A stretch of DNA of 64,000 nucleotides from CAWVSB01 sp046710535 (lineage in GTDB: Bacteria; Pseudomonadota; Gammaproteobacteria; Pseudomonadales; CAWVSB01): the NCBI GenBank assembly GCA_046710535.1, contig JBKEHH010000002.1, forward strand, positions 278,613-342,612, given 5' to 3'. Position 1 is the first letter of the stretch. Each line of letters opens with the position of its first letter. The notes beneath the pieces are model-generated. The model saw only the letters and a program-made list of their open reading frames with translations, was not told where the DNA came from and did no database searches. Both the position numbers and the translations under genes were made by a program. Positions 27,130 to 35,986 of this stretch are shown here, piece after piece.

Positions 27130-28191
27130 ATGAGGGATAAAAAAGCAGCCGGCGCAGCGGCTGAACCGCAATTTGAATTAAACGCTACCCGCCAGTTTGT
27201 ACCGTGGTTGATAGAGCAAAATATTAGTTTAGGGTTTAGTACCTATCAGTCGGGCAAAATACTATTGGTGGGGCATAATTCAAATCAGCAGCTGTCGGTT
27301 TTTGAGCGCACGTTTGAACGTCCTATGGGTTTATGGAGCGATGGCCAAAACTTGTTAGCGAGTAGTTCTTATCAGCTGCATCGCTTTAGTAATACCTTAA
27401 CTGCAGGTGATGATGCTGATGGTTATGACTGTTTGTATGTGCCTCAGGTGAACTACATTACCGGTGATATTGATATGCATGATGTTGCGGTTAACAGCAA
27501 AGGAGCACCGGTATTTGTAAATAGCTTGTTTAGCTGTTTGGCGACAGTAAGTGAAACTGCCAGTTTTAAACCACTTTGGAAGCCAGATTTTATCACCGAG
27601 CTACAACCGGAAGACCGTTGTCATTTGAATGGTTTGGCAATGAAAGATGGCGAGCCTGCTTATGTGAGCGCCATTGCAAAAACCAATGTAGGTGACGGTT
27701 GGCGCGACCATCGCGGTGATGGCGGCATAGTGATTGATGTGGCGACTAATGACATAGTGGTCGAAGGTTTGTCGATGCCTCATTCCCCGCGTTGGCATGA
27801 CGGCAAATTATGGGTAGCAAATTCGGGTAAAGGTGAGTTTGGCTTTGTCGACTTAAAAAGTGGCAAGTTTGAGCCTGTAGCTTTTTGCCCCGGTTATATT
27901 AGGGGTATGGCGTTTCATAAACACTATGCTATTTTAGGTTTGTCGCGTCCACGCGATAATAAGACCTTTAATGGCTTGGCCTTAGATGAGCGCTTAGCAG
28001 AAGAAGGCATTGCGGCGCGCAGTGGTGTATTGGTGGTTGATTTAAAAACTGGCGGCATAGTGCATGCCTTGTATGCAGAAGGTTTTGTGAGCGAATTGTA
28101 CGATGTAGTGGTGCTGCCTAATGTGAAGCGTCCAAGTATGATTGGTTTTAAAAATGACCAAATTAAACGGGTTTTGTCGGTTGAAAGCTAG
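27130..28191 (+). CDS. TIGR03032 family protein
   Basis: A 353-aa protein recognised as TIGR03032: FVPWLIEQNISLGFSTYQSG near the start, then RTFERPMGLW, DIDMHDVAV, CHLNGLAM and SMPHSPRWHDGKLW. The repeated strand pattern suggests a beta-propeller. The family has no established activity and is often encoded beside TPR or giant calcium-binding surface proteins. Here it lies 55 bases after the FG-GAP/RTX gene and 43 bases before the GT41 gene, so the three probably form one operon. A role in modification or retention of the large protein is inference. A weak AGGAAG precedes the ATG. Confidence 0.8.
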   Translation: MRDKKAAGAAAEPQFELNATRQFVPWLIEQNISLGFSTYQSGKILLVGHNSNQQLSVFERTFERPMGLWSDGQNLLASSSYQLHRFSNTLTAGDDADGYDCLYVPQVNYITGDIDMHDVAVNSKGAPVFVNSLFSCLATVSETASFKPLWKPDFITELQPEDRCHLNGLAMKDGEPAYVSAIAKTNVGDGWRDHRGDGGIVIDVATNDIVVEGLSMPHSPRWHDGKLWVANSGKGEFGFVDLKSGKFEPVAFCPGYIRGMAFHKHYAILGLSRPRDNKTFNGLALDERLAEEGIAARSGVLVVDLKTGGIVHALYAEGFVSELYDVVVLPNVKRPSMIGFKNDQIKRVLSVES

Positions 28192-28214
28192 CGCTGGGAT
28201 TACCAATGCTGGTT

Positions 28215-28233
28215 TAGCTAGCTAGCTAGCTAG
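28215..28233. repeat. TAGC tetranucleotide tract (4.75 units)
   Basis: Perfect TAGC repeats directly before the non-ATG start of the GT41 gene. Because TAG occurs in every reading frame of such a tract, it cannot be inside the coding region. Length changes could alter the spacing to the start or a transcript structure. Confidence 0.8.
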
Positions 28234-28234
28234 T

Positions 28235-30613
28235 TTGTCTGTTGTGAGTGATTCTATTATTTCCATTGAACAGTGTTTACGCCTACATCAAAGTCAGGAT
28301 TGGACAGGTGCTTTGGCCGCGTATCAGAAAATTTTAGCTAGCGAGCCAAATAACCTGCAAGCCTTGGCCAATGTGGGTGCGGTGTATAGGCAGTTGGGTG
28401 ATGTTGATAATGCCCGTAGCAGTTATGAAAAAGCATTAGCCATTGATGCTAACTTTGTAGAGTGTTGGTTTAATTTGGCTAACTTATATTTAGCTGCTAA
28501 ACACTACGAGGAGGCAGAGCGCTGCTACCAGCAGGTGATAACACGTCAGCCTAAAAATAGTTCAGCTTTGTATCAATTGGCTGTAGTGCAACGTGACCAG
28601 CAGTTATGGCAGTCGTGTAAAAATACTTTATTGGCTACCCTTGAATTAGAGGCAAACCATACGGCAGCGCTAGTAGACTTAGGTAATGTGTGGCGGCATT
28701 TAGGTAGCAGCTCTAAATCCAAAGCGTGTTTTTTACAGCTGATAGCGGTCGATGAAAGTTCTTGGAAAGGCCATTTTAGTTTAGCGAAGTGGTACGATCA
28801 GCAGGGCGAGGAAGCTTTGTTTAAACAGCATATGGATCTAGCCTTAAAATATTCACCTGGTGCACATGTAATACATTCAGCTTTAGCCCAAAGCCGATTT
28901 GATATGGGTAATTATGTTGGTGCAACAGCACAATTTGAACTGGCGCTAACACGTAACCCGAAAGATACTTCTGCTGTTATCTCACTAGGTGCTTGTGCTA
29001 TGCAGTTGGGTGAGCCAATAAAAGCCAAGCATTATTTTCAGCAGGTGAGTGGTGTTAACGACGTAAGTGTTTTAAGCGAGTTAGCTAGAGTGATTTGGGA
29101 GTATAAGTATTTTGAAGAAGCTATTGTTATTTTAAAGAAGATTGTCACCTTGCGCCCCGACTTGCCCGATGTGTATTTAAATTTAGCTAAGGCCGAATAC
29201 GAAAGCTGGCATTTGTCGGCAGCAAATTCAGCGTTAGATAAAGCGTTGGAACTACGCCCAAACTATATTGATGCGGAACAACTAAAAGCCAGTGTGTTGT
29301 TACGCCAAGGCAAAGTGGATGAGTGTTTGCCATTGTTTAAACAGCAGGTGGCTGTAGAAGGCGGACAGAGTAGAGCGGTGAGTAGTTATTTGTTTACTGA
29401 GCTGTATAGCGGTGAAGTAAGCGTTGAAGATAAGTTTGCTCACCATAAAAGTGCGATGGATAGATGGGTAGATGATTTAGCCATTGCGCATGTCTTTGCC
29501 AATAGTAAAGACCCTGACAGGAAAATTAAAATTGGCTTGGTATCGGCAGATTTTCGTGATCAACATCCAGTTGGTATTTTTATTCAGCCGTTATTACGAG
29601 AACTGGATAGGAAAAAATTCCAGCTTACTGGTTATTACTGTAGTCGAACCTTTGATACCAGTACTGAAATTATCTGCCAGCAAATGGATGCATGGCAAGA
29701 CGCAGCTGGTTGGACCGATGAGCGCTTACGTGAGCGTATAATTGCTGATGAAATTGATGTGCTAGTGGACTTATCTGGCCATACAGCAAAGCATCGCTTA
29801 GGTGTGTTTGCAATGCGGGCAGCGCCTATACAAATTGCCTGGATGGGTTATCCGCATTCGACCGGCTTACGCAGCATAGATTACTTGATTGCTGATAGGG
29901 TGGTATGCCCGCCAGAGAATGATGTGCTGTGTTCTGAGCAAGTGTTACGCCTAGAAAACCACAGTGTGTTTTGTTTTTCATCTACCGATGATTTTCTGGA
30001 AGCCGATGCTGATAAAATCAAACAGCGTAAGCAAGTGGTGTTTGGATCGTTCAACAATCTAACTAAGGTAAATAAAAAAACCTTGGCGTTGTGGTGTGAT
30101 GTGATGCTCGCCGTGCCTGATGCACTGCTAAAATTAAAAACACCATCGTTTGCCGATACGAATTGCATGCTAGATGTAATGGCTTATTTTATCGATAGTG
30201 GCATAGCAAAAGAGCGGTTGTTATTCTCAGGTCCATCATCGTTAGAAGACATGATGGCTGAATATTCTGAAGTAGATATTGGTTTAGATACGCTACCTTA
30301 TAACGGTGGTACCACCAGTTTTCAGGCACTTTGGATGGGCGTGCCCGTGCTTACTTTAGCGGGTGAAAACTTTTGCGGGCGAATGGGCGCCAGTGCTATG
30401 ACATTTTTGGGCATGGATGAATGGGTGGCTACATCGTCAGATGAGCTAATAGAAAAAGCGGTAATTTTCGCGGCTAATCAAAAATCATTGATTCAAATAA
30501 AATTAGGCTTACGCGATAAAATGCAAAACTCTGCCTTATGCAATGAGAAAGGATTTGCTGATGAGTGGGGTGGTTTGATCTATAGTGCGTGGATAGATTA
30601 TTGTCTGGAATAA
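28235..30613 (+). CDS. TPR protein with GT41 (OGT/SPINDLY-like) glycosyltransferase domain
   Basis: A 792-aa protein. Residues about 10-400 are TPR repeats (typical unit AYQKILASEPNNLQALANVG). Residues about 430-790 form the GT41 catalytic region: KIGLVSADFRDQHPVG, DVLVDLSGHTAKHRLG, RAAPIQIAWMGYPHSTG, VVFGSFNNLTKVN and the donor-binding LPYNGGTTSFQALWMGVP. Such enzymes add a sugar from UDP-sugar to Ser/Thr or Asn of proteins in the cytoplasm. The start must be a TTG (28235) or GTG (28244), since no ATG occurs near and the TAGC tract blocks every frame upstream. The order adhesin-TIGR03032-GT41 suggests that the FG-GAP protein is glycosylated before export, as HMW1C does for HMW1; this is inference. 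Confidence 0.88.
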   Translation: MSVVSDSIISIEQCLRLHQSQDWTGALAAYQKILASEPNNLQALANVGAVYRQLGDVDNARSSYEKALAIDANFVECWFNLANLYLAAKHYEEAERCYQQVITRQPKNSSALYQLAVVQRDQQLWQSCKNTLLATLELEANHTAALVDLGNVWRHLGSSSKSKACFLQLIAVDESSWKGHFSLAKWYDQQGEEALFKQHMDLALKYSPGAHVIHSALAQSRFDMGNYVGATAQFELALTRNPKDTSAVISLGACAMQLGEPIKAKHYFQQVSGVNDVSVLSELARVIWEYKYFEEAIVILKKIVTLRPDLPDVYLNLAKAEYESWHLSAANSALDKALELRPNYIDAEQLKASVLLRQGKVDECLPLFKQQVAVEGGQSRAVSSYLFTELYSGEVSVEDKFAHHKSAMDRWVDDLAIAHVFANSKDPDRKIKIGLVSADFRDQHPVGIFIQPLLRELDRKKFQLTGYYCSRTFDTSTEIICQQMDAWQDAAGWTDERLRERIIADEIDVLVDLSGHTAKHRLGVFAMRAAPIQIAWMGYPHSTGLRSIDYLIADRVVCPPENDVLCSEQVLRLENHSVFCFSSTDDFLEADADKIKQRKQVVFGSFNNLTKVNKKTLALWCDVMLAVPDALLKLKTPSFADTNCMLDVMAYFIDSGIAKERLLFSGPSSLEDMMAEYSEVDIGLDTLPYNGGTTSFQALWMGVPVLTLAGENFCGRMGASAMTFLGMDEWVATSSDELIEKAVIFAANQKSLIQIKLGLRDKMQNSALCNEKGFADEWGGLIYSAWIDYCLE

Positions 30614-30683
30614 TAGAAAGGCAGTTAGTTTTTAACGCACCTTAGTATTATTTATCTGACTATAATATCCGATTCATTCTTGT

Positions 30684-31721
30684 ATGCTTTATGGCGATAT
30701 GAAGCGATCAAGCTATTACGCAAGATGCCAAAGTAGCCGAGTTATCGATAAAGAGCGCGTAGTGTTGCGAGCCGCAGTAAGTGAAAAGCATCGGCTAGGC
30801 CGAGGCTCGGCAGGTAGCCGTTCCATTGTTGCCATGCTGGCTACGGATGGTATTCAAATTGGCCGATTCAAGGTTAGTCGCTTGATGAAAGAGGCGCTGT
30901 TAGTTAGCAAGCAACCTGGCGCGCACAAATACAAAGTTGCATTAGATGAACGACTTGAAATACCTAACACGCTTGATCGAGAATTATCTGTTGCAGGCCC
31001 GAACGCCCCTCGGTGCGGAGATATAACCTATATCTGAGCGAGCGGTCGCTGGGTTTACTTAGCCGTTATTATTGATTTGTGCGCGCGACGTGTTGTTGGC
31101 TGGTCGATCTCAAAGAACCCAGACGCATCACTTGTGATCAACGCCCTTGAGAATGCCTACCAGCAGAGAGGTAAACCCAAAGGTTTGATGTTCCACTTAG
31201 ACCAAGGCAGTCAGTATACGAGTTTGAGATTTAGACAATTGCTGTGGCGCTACCGCATTAAACAGAGCATGAGTCGGCGTGGTAACTGCTGGGATAATGC
31301 GCCAATGGAAAGAGTCTTCAGAAGCTTGAAAACCGAATGGGTTCCAGCCAAATGGTATGCTGGCCTAGACGAAGCTAGATTAGATATTAGTAGTGACTTG
31401 ATGGAGTACTATAATTACCAAAGGCTGCATACATTTAATCAGGGTTTAGCTTCAGCGATAGCTGAAAAAATATCTAATGTCCAAAATTACTTGACCACTA
31501 TATACATCACCATTTGTGAAAGCATAGAAGAAGTTATGCAAGGTGATTTCAATAGTGCCTATACACTCGAATATAGTGATGCATTCAAGCGTTTTTCTGC
31601 GTTCGAGTATGTATCAGGTAACTCGACATATGCGTTTTCGTATTCTAATCAAAATTCTAGAGTAGTTGAGGTCCCTAGGACTGAAATAGTCAATATGAGT
31701 CCGCTAAAAATTAGTTTTTGA
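30684..31721 (+). mobile_element. IS3-family transposase remnant (orfB), interrupted
   Basis: IS3-type orfB. The N-terminal part includes MKRSSYYAR, a SRSIVAMLATDGIQIGR fold and LLVSKQPGAHKYK. The integrase core follows, with CGDITYI, LDQGSQYTS, RRGNCWDNAPMERVFRSLKTE and YYNYQRLH, so D, D and E are present. A TGA at 31035-31037 replaces the usual Trp of TYIW in frame, splitting the gene. No orfA is visible upstream. After about 31490 the open frame runs on for some 75 codons of sequence unlike any transposase, so the 3' end is also lost or fused to flanking DNA. No terminal inverted repeats were identified. It lies near the right end of putative island A. Confidence 0.82.
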
Positions 31722-31831
31722 GCCTTACCCCACCCACTACCCGACCCAGAGCCTAGAATCTAGGTGATATAAAAATAATATTTTAATTTAAACAAGAGTA
31801 GGTTTCTACGTTGTTGATAAATAAAAACTTA
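31722..31831. other. Short gene-free stretch between IS remnant and tRNA fragment
   Basis: No gene. The last 35 bases (TTTCTACGTTGTTGATAA and on) vaguely resemble the bases before the complete tRNA at 42121 (TTTCTCCGATGTAAAATAA), as expected if both are the same end of related elements. Confidence 0.35.
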
Positions 31832-31874
31832 TGGCCCACCCTCCCCGATTCGAACGGGGGGACCTTCCCCTTAG
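31832..31874 (-). repeat. 3' half of tRNA-Arg(CCU): attachment-site-like duplication
   Basis: These 43 bases repeat the 3' half of the complete tRNA at 42121-42197, from the CCA end through the T-arm and variable region into the anticodon loop. There is one substitution and one extra G. Homology stops at the anticodon loop, a common crossover place for tRNA-targeting integrases. Orientation is the same as the full tRNA. It is not a functional tRNA. Confidence 0.75.
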
Positions 31875-31977
31875 CAGAGGTATAAAGTAAATGTAATTAT
31901 TCGGGGTGTTTAGGGTAAGTCGTTGATAGATGCTCTGTTTTTTTCAGTAAAAATCATCGCCGTTTGTCAGTTAATGT
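31862..31977. repeat. Island-end repeat (copy 2)
   Basis: Sequence to the right of the tRNA fragment that matches 20411-20521: ACCTT-C-CTTAG, GGTAT, GTAAAT, TAATTA-TCG-GGT-TTTAGGG, TAAGTCGTT-ATA, then TGTCA-TTAA-G after the same 36-base interval. The two copies differ by small indels and substitutions. The rest of the gap to 32153 shows no gene. Confidence 0.55.
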
Positions 31978-32153
31978 TATGTATTATAAAGCTCGTTGAG
32001 GATAAAATAAAAAACAGCGCCTTATAAAAATTATTAGTCATGACAACCTTAATTCCCTTATTACATTTTTGCACTAGACTTGCAGCCCGATAGGCTGCCT
32101 AAATAGAATATTAATCGCGAGAAAGTGTAGCTAGTTAGTTCAAATAGTGATGA

Positions 32154-32690
32154 TTAAAGCATTGTCTTCATCGCGTTATGCATTAAGTTAAATCCTTCTT
32201 CTGTCGCTGCTTTTCTTTTGTCTTTACCTGGTAGTAACCATACCAGTACACCTCTAAATTCTTCATACTGCAGCAGGATGGTTTGGCCATTGCCAGTCGG
32301 CTTCAGAATAAAATAGTGCTTGCTGTCGTAAATGCCGGGAACGGGGAATCCGTTAACCCAGTGAAATGATTTATTTTTATTCACAGATGCAATGACAGGC
32401 GTTGTAGTAAATGGCTTGTCAAAGTTTTTGTTGCGTAGAGTAATAGTGATTTCTTGCCCTGACTTTAGCTCACCTTCTGTGGCTATTAAATAGGGGTTCC
32501 AGTTTTTGTATAGCGTAAATTCGGTAAGCACTCGCCATATTTTTGTTGGCGTAGCAGAAATGTTTACTTCTGCTGTTGCAGTGTAAACCGGTGGTACCAA
32601 TTCTGAACCTATAACTACCAAAAACCCATACAGTACAGCAAGACATATGAGCGTTCGTTGAATGAATTTTTTACTCATGCTGCTGTTCAT
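32154..32690 (-). CDS. SRPBCC-fold membrane-anchored protein
   Basis: A 178-aa protein with an N-terminal membrane helix (LICLAVLYGFLVVIGSELV) and an SRPBCC (START-like, polyketide-cyclase-like) domain: ATAEVNISATPTKIWRVLTEF, YKNWNPYLI, and the end YEEFRGVLVWLL with the C-terminal helix EEGFNLMHNAMKTML. Such domains bind hydrophobic ligands. It overlaps the 3' end of the desaturase-like gene by 20 bases, so the two are translationally coupled. Start is 32690 or the ATG four codons later. It is the last gene of a minus-strand operon that begins at 35986. A role as carrier for the sulfatase or desaturase substrate is inference. Confidence 0.78.
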   Translation of the reverse strand: MNSSMSKKFIQRTLICLAVLYGFLVVIGSELVPPVYTATAEVNISATPTKIWRVLTEFTLYKNWNPYLIATEGELKSGQEITITLRNKNFDKPFTTTPVIASVNKNKSFHWVNGFPVPGIYDSKHYFILKPTGNGQTILLQYEEFRGVLVWLLPGKDKRKAATEEGFNLMHNAMKTML

Positions 32691-33618
32691 TTTGCGCTGC
32701 TTGCTGGTCTGGTAACTGCTTAAATAATCGTTCCCACAAAAAAGGAACTAGTAATTGTTTACGCCAAGTTTGTGGGTAAACCTCCCCATGTGTTCCTAAA
32801 CCAAACTGTTCTACATTTTGTGGCTCTGTGGGTAAGTAGCGGGTGCCAAAAATTGTGTCCCAAATGATTAGATTATTACCGTAGTTGCTATTGCTCTGAG
32901 AAATAATAGAAGAATGATGCCAGCGGTGTAATTCTGCGGCAGAATAAACCCAGTTTAGCCACCCTAAACGATAACGCGCATTAGCGTGTTGCCAATTGCC
33001 ATGTAGACCGGTAAAAATACTCACCAGTACAACTATTTCTGCACTCGCGCCGCATAATGCTAAGGGAATAGCGCTGGCAAGGCCGGCTAGGCATAAATCT
33101 ATAAAGTGAAAGCGAGTGGCGTTAAGAAAATATAAGCGTTTTGAACTGTGATGGACCGAGTGAAACCGCCAAGCAATATTCCATTCGTGGAATAGGCGAT
33201 GACGCCAATAGGTACCCAATTCGGCAACCGCTAAACCTAGTATTACCTGCAAGCCTAAAGGCCAATTACTGGGCCACGTTACTAATGCAAAAGATTCACT
33301 AGTGCTTGAGACGGCTAAGAAAAACACATAGATTAGTATTACGCGGAGTAAGGTTGCCAACCCGAGAGAGAGTGTTGCATGGGCTATGTCTGTAATAATG
33401 TCATTGTGAGACGATTGCCGCTTTTTCATATGTGGCTGAATAAATTCTGCAAGGCAGGATGTAATCAGACCAATTAGGGCTAAGGGTAATAATCGCTGTG
33501 GATTGTCGGGTGTGCTAATAGCCACAATGCAGGCCAAGGGTAACAATACCCCCGGCGGATAAAGTAACCAGCTAATAACAGTTCTAGTGAATGAGTCTTT
33601 ATAGTTAATCTCTTCCAC
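32671..33618 (-). CDS. Sterol desaturase / fatty acid hydroxylase family protein
   Basis: A 315-aa integral membrane protein with about five helices and the histidine clusters of the di-iron FA_hydroxylase family: HRLFH, HSVHHS and HRWHH, plus an isolated HFID between them. These enzymes introduce a hydroxyl group or double bond into sterols or fatty acyl chains using oxygen. It starts 3 bases after the sulfatase stop and overlaps the SRPBCC gene, so the three are clearly one transcript. A second member of the family is at 40642-41868 in the same putative island. The actual substrate is unknown. Confidence 0.88.
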   Translation of the reverse strand: MEEINYKDSFTRTVISWLLYPPGVLLPLACIVAISTPDNPQRLLPLALIGLITSCLAEFIQPHMKKRQSSHNDIITDIAHATLSLGLATLLRVILIYVFFLAVSSTSESFALVTWPSNWPLGLQVILGLAVAELGTYWRHRLFHEWNIAWRFHSVHHSSKRLYFLNATRFHFIDLCLAGLASAIPLALCGASAEIVVLVSIFTGLHGNWQHANARYRLGWLNWVYSAAELHRWHHSSIISQSNSNYGNNLIIWDTIFGTRYLPTEPQNVEQFGLGTHGEVYPQTWRKQLLVPFLWERLFKQLPDQQAAQNEQQHE

Positions 33619-33621
33619 GTA

Positions 33622-35112
33622 TTAATCGCCTGACTTAACTATTTTTCTAGTTCCAAAAACACGCCGGTAAATAAACTTACCAACACGGTATAGCGCATAC
33701 AGCAGTCCTAGTAATATAAAGGCCAGCATTGCTAGTCTTACAACCCATTCGCCATAGCCTTTTCGGTCTGCTTTGGTACCGCTCATTTTAAGCGGCCGCG
33801 CGCCTTCACTGGCTATGCTTTGCTCCATTTGACTAATGGCAGTTTGCATAGCTTTCACTCGTTCAGGGTGATCTGTGGCAATATTATTTGCTTCAAACGG
33901 GTCGTCTTTTAAATTAAACAACATAAGCTTATGAGCATAGTGGTCTAGCTTTATAAATGGTTCGAAAATTTTAGGGTAGCCTTTTCTGGCTAGTTTCAAT
34001 TTCCATTCATCTTGGCGGTAAGCGTTTATTTGAGGTTTGATTGCTGAGATATAAAAGAACTGTTCGCTGCTTGTATCGTCTTCAGGTTTTCTGCTTATTA
34101 ATGCAGAAATATTTCTTCCATCGATCACTCTATCTTCAGGCAGTGGGACATTGACTATAGCGGAAAAGGTAGGCATTAAGTCTAATAAACTAGAGGGTTT
34201 TACCTCTACTCTACCGCTGGTAATTCGGGCGGGCCAATAAGCCAGTGCTGGCACTTTTTGACCACCTTCAAAGGTAGAGCCTTTACCATCGCGCAACTGA
34301 CCAGCACTACCACCGTGGCTGCGCATTGCTAGCCATGGGCCATTGTCAGAAGAAAAGATGATTAAGGTGTTTTCTAGTAAATCCAGCGCTATCAATTTAT
34401 CGACGATTTGCCCAGTGCTCCAGTCTAATTCTTGAACGACATCGCCGTATAATCCGCGGTCAGATACACCGTCAAACTCGGGGGAAACATACAGTGGTGT
34501 GTGGGGCATATTGTGAGACAGATAAAGGAAAAAAGGTTCGCTAGCATGACGCTCAATATAGTCTATTGCTTTTTCGGTATAACGGCGGGTTAGATAACGC
34601 TGGTCTATTTCTTGGTGCAGCATTTGACGATTTTCGTAGAAGAAAAAATTACCCATGTCGTTGCTGTATGGCACGCCAAAAAATTCATCAAAACCTTGGT
34701 TCCATGGCATGTAGGGGTCTAGATGACCAAGATGCCATTTGCCTACCATGCCAGTGTGATAACCGGCTTGCTTAAGCTGTTCCGCAATAGTTATTTCTGA
34801 CGGTGGCATTCCGTCGGTAGCGTCTTCTCTGAACACATGACTGATACCCATGCGCGCAGATAAACGTCCGGTTAGCAGTCCTGCTCGTGAAGGAGTGCAT
34901 ACCGGTGCCGCGGAATAAAACTGAGTGAACTTAACACCTTCGTTTGCTAGTTGATCAATACGTGGGGTTGCTATATCTGTTGCACCAAAACTTGAAATAT
35001 CGCCATAGCCTAAATCATCAGCCAAAATGACAATGATGTTTGGTTTTGGATTAGCTGCTACCCAAGTGCTTAACAGTACAAGTAGCAACGAGATCAGTCT
35101 TAAATTTATCAC
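33622..35112 (-). CDS. Sulfatase, formylglycine type, membrane-anchored
   Basis: A 496-aa sulfatase with a cleavable signal peptide (LRLISLLLVLLSTWVAA). KPNIIVILADDLGYGD provides metal ligands, CTPSR at residue 72 the formylglycine Cys, and KWHLGHLDPYMPW and IFSSDNGPW further active-site residues. A C-terminal membrane helix with a basic tail is present, as in the 9118 enzyme. It probably works in the periplasm on a sulfate ester. It lies 19 bases after the Tat lipoprotein gene and 3 bases before the desaturase-like gene. The sulfatase-desaturase-SRPBCC set suggests a lipid or steroid sulfate substrate, which is inference. Confidence 0.9.
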   Translation of the reverse strand: MINLRLISLLLVLLSTWVAANPKPNIIVILADDLGYGDISSFGATDIATPRIDQLANEGVKFTQFYSAAPVCTPSRAGLLTGRLSARMGISHVFREDATDGMPPSEITIAEQLKQAGYHTGMVGKWHLGHLDPYMPWNQGFDEFFGVPYSNDMGNFFFYENRQMLHQEIDQRYLTRRYTEKAIDYIERHASEPFFLYLSHNMPHTPLYVSPEFDGVSDRGLYGDVVQELDWSTGQIVDKLIALDLLENTLIIFSSDNGPWLAMRSHGGSAGQLRDGKGSTFEGGQKVPALAYWPARITSGRVEVKPSSLLDLMPTFSAIVNVPLPEDRVIDGRNISALISRKPEDDTSSEQFFYISAIKPQINAYRQDEWKLKLARKGYPKIFEPFIKLDHYAHKLMLFNLKDDPFEANNIATDHPERVKAMQTAISQMEQSIASEGARPLKMSGTKADRKGYGEWVVRLAMLAFILLGLLYALYRVGKFIYRRVFGTRKIVKSGD

Positions 35113-35131
35113 CGAGATTATTCCTTTATTA

Positions 35132-35986
35132 TTAAACCGACAGTGACGATATGGCTTTGAAACTGTTTTCTAATGCTTGTAAGGGGGTAGTTGTTTTATC
35201 ATGTTCAACAAAATAATGTTTCACTCCAGCTTTTTTGGCTGCTGGAATAATTGCTGCAAAATTGATCACGCCACTACCGACATCTACCATAGCGCCATTG
35301 GTGTCCATGTCTTTAAGATGACAAAGAGTGAATCGGTTTTCGTGAGCAGATAAATATTCTATTGGGTCAAGCCCGGCTTTAGCAATCCAGTATAAATCTA
35401 ATTCCATTTTCACTAAGTTGGGATCAGTTTCCTGAAGTAGCAGGTCATAAGGCCTAATCGAATCCAGTTGCATAAATTCAAAGTCATGATTGTGGTAACC
35501 CAGCTGTATGCCTTCGGCTCGACATTTTTCACCGGCTATATTTAAGTCGTCAGCTAGCTGTCTATATTTGTCTACACTTTGGCGTTGGTTTGGCTCAAGC
35601 CACGGTACAATAATACTTTTATGACCGAGTACATGAGCAATATCTATTGCGGTGTCGGTATCGTCTCGAATTGTTTCCAAATACAAATGAGCCGCTGGAG
35701 CGCTAAGCCCTAGATCAGCCATAATTTTAATAATATCTGGGAACGCCTGATTATGATAACCAGCAAATTCTAACTCTGTATAACCTAGCTCGCTCACTGT
35801 TTTTAGGGTGCCGGCAAAGTTTTCGTCTAGTTCTTTGCGCAGTGTGTAAAGCTGAACGCCAAGTCGATCTAGCGGTTTTTTAGCAGGCCCTACCGTTAGG
35901 CTATCACAAGCAGATAAGGCCATCATTGCACCTAAAGTTGTGGTTTTTTTTAAAAATTGGCGTCGCGATATCTTGCCAGTATTCAT
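35132..35986 (-). CDS. Tat-exported lipoprotein, sugar phosphate isomerase/epimerase-like TIM barrel
   Basis: A 284-aa protein. The N-terminus has a twin-arginine motif (SRRQFLK, residues 7-13), a hydrophobic stretch and a lipobox (ALSAC, Cys27), so it should be exported folded and lipid-anchored. The mature part is an AP-endonuclease-2-like TIM barrel: RLGVQLYTLRKEL, YTELEFAG, LGYHNHDFEFM, KMELDLYWIAKAG, LCHLKDMDTNG and a C-terminal YFVEHDKT. His, Glu and Asp at these places form the usual metal site. Such enzymes isomerise or oxidise sugars and related polyols. It is the first gene of the operon that includes the sulfatase. Confidence 0.85.
   Translation of the reverse strand: MNTGKISRRQFLKKTTTLGAMMALSACDSLTVGPAKKPLDRLGVQLYTLRKELDENFAGTLKTVSELGYTELEFAGYHNQAFPDIIKIMADLGLSAPAAHLYLETIRDDTDTAIDIAHVLGHKSIIVPWLEPNQRQSVDKYRQLADDLNIAGEKCRAEGIQLGYHNHDFEFMQLDSIRPYDLLLQETDPNLVKMELDLYWIAKAGLDPIEYLSAHENRFTLCHLKDMDTNGAMVDVGSGVINFAAIIPAAKKAGVKHYFVEHDKTTTPLQALENSFKAISSLSV

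Noticed and set aside
28215..28233. TAGC tract as a translational phase-variation switch of the kind known in Haemophilus LPS genes.
   Set aside because: TAG appears in every frame of the tract, so no repeat number can be read through. Only spacing or transcript effects remain possible.
21290..31037. TGA codons inside the acyltransferase (21290) and transposase (31035) frames as a sign of TGA recoding to Trp.
   Set aside because: TGA serves as the normal stop of many intact genes here (for example the AbiEi and Ddn-like genes), and the acyltransferase also has TAG stops and frameshifts. These are ordinary inactivating mutations.
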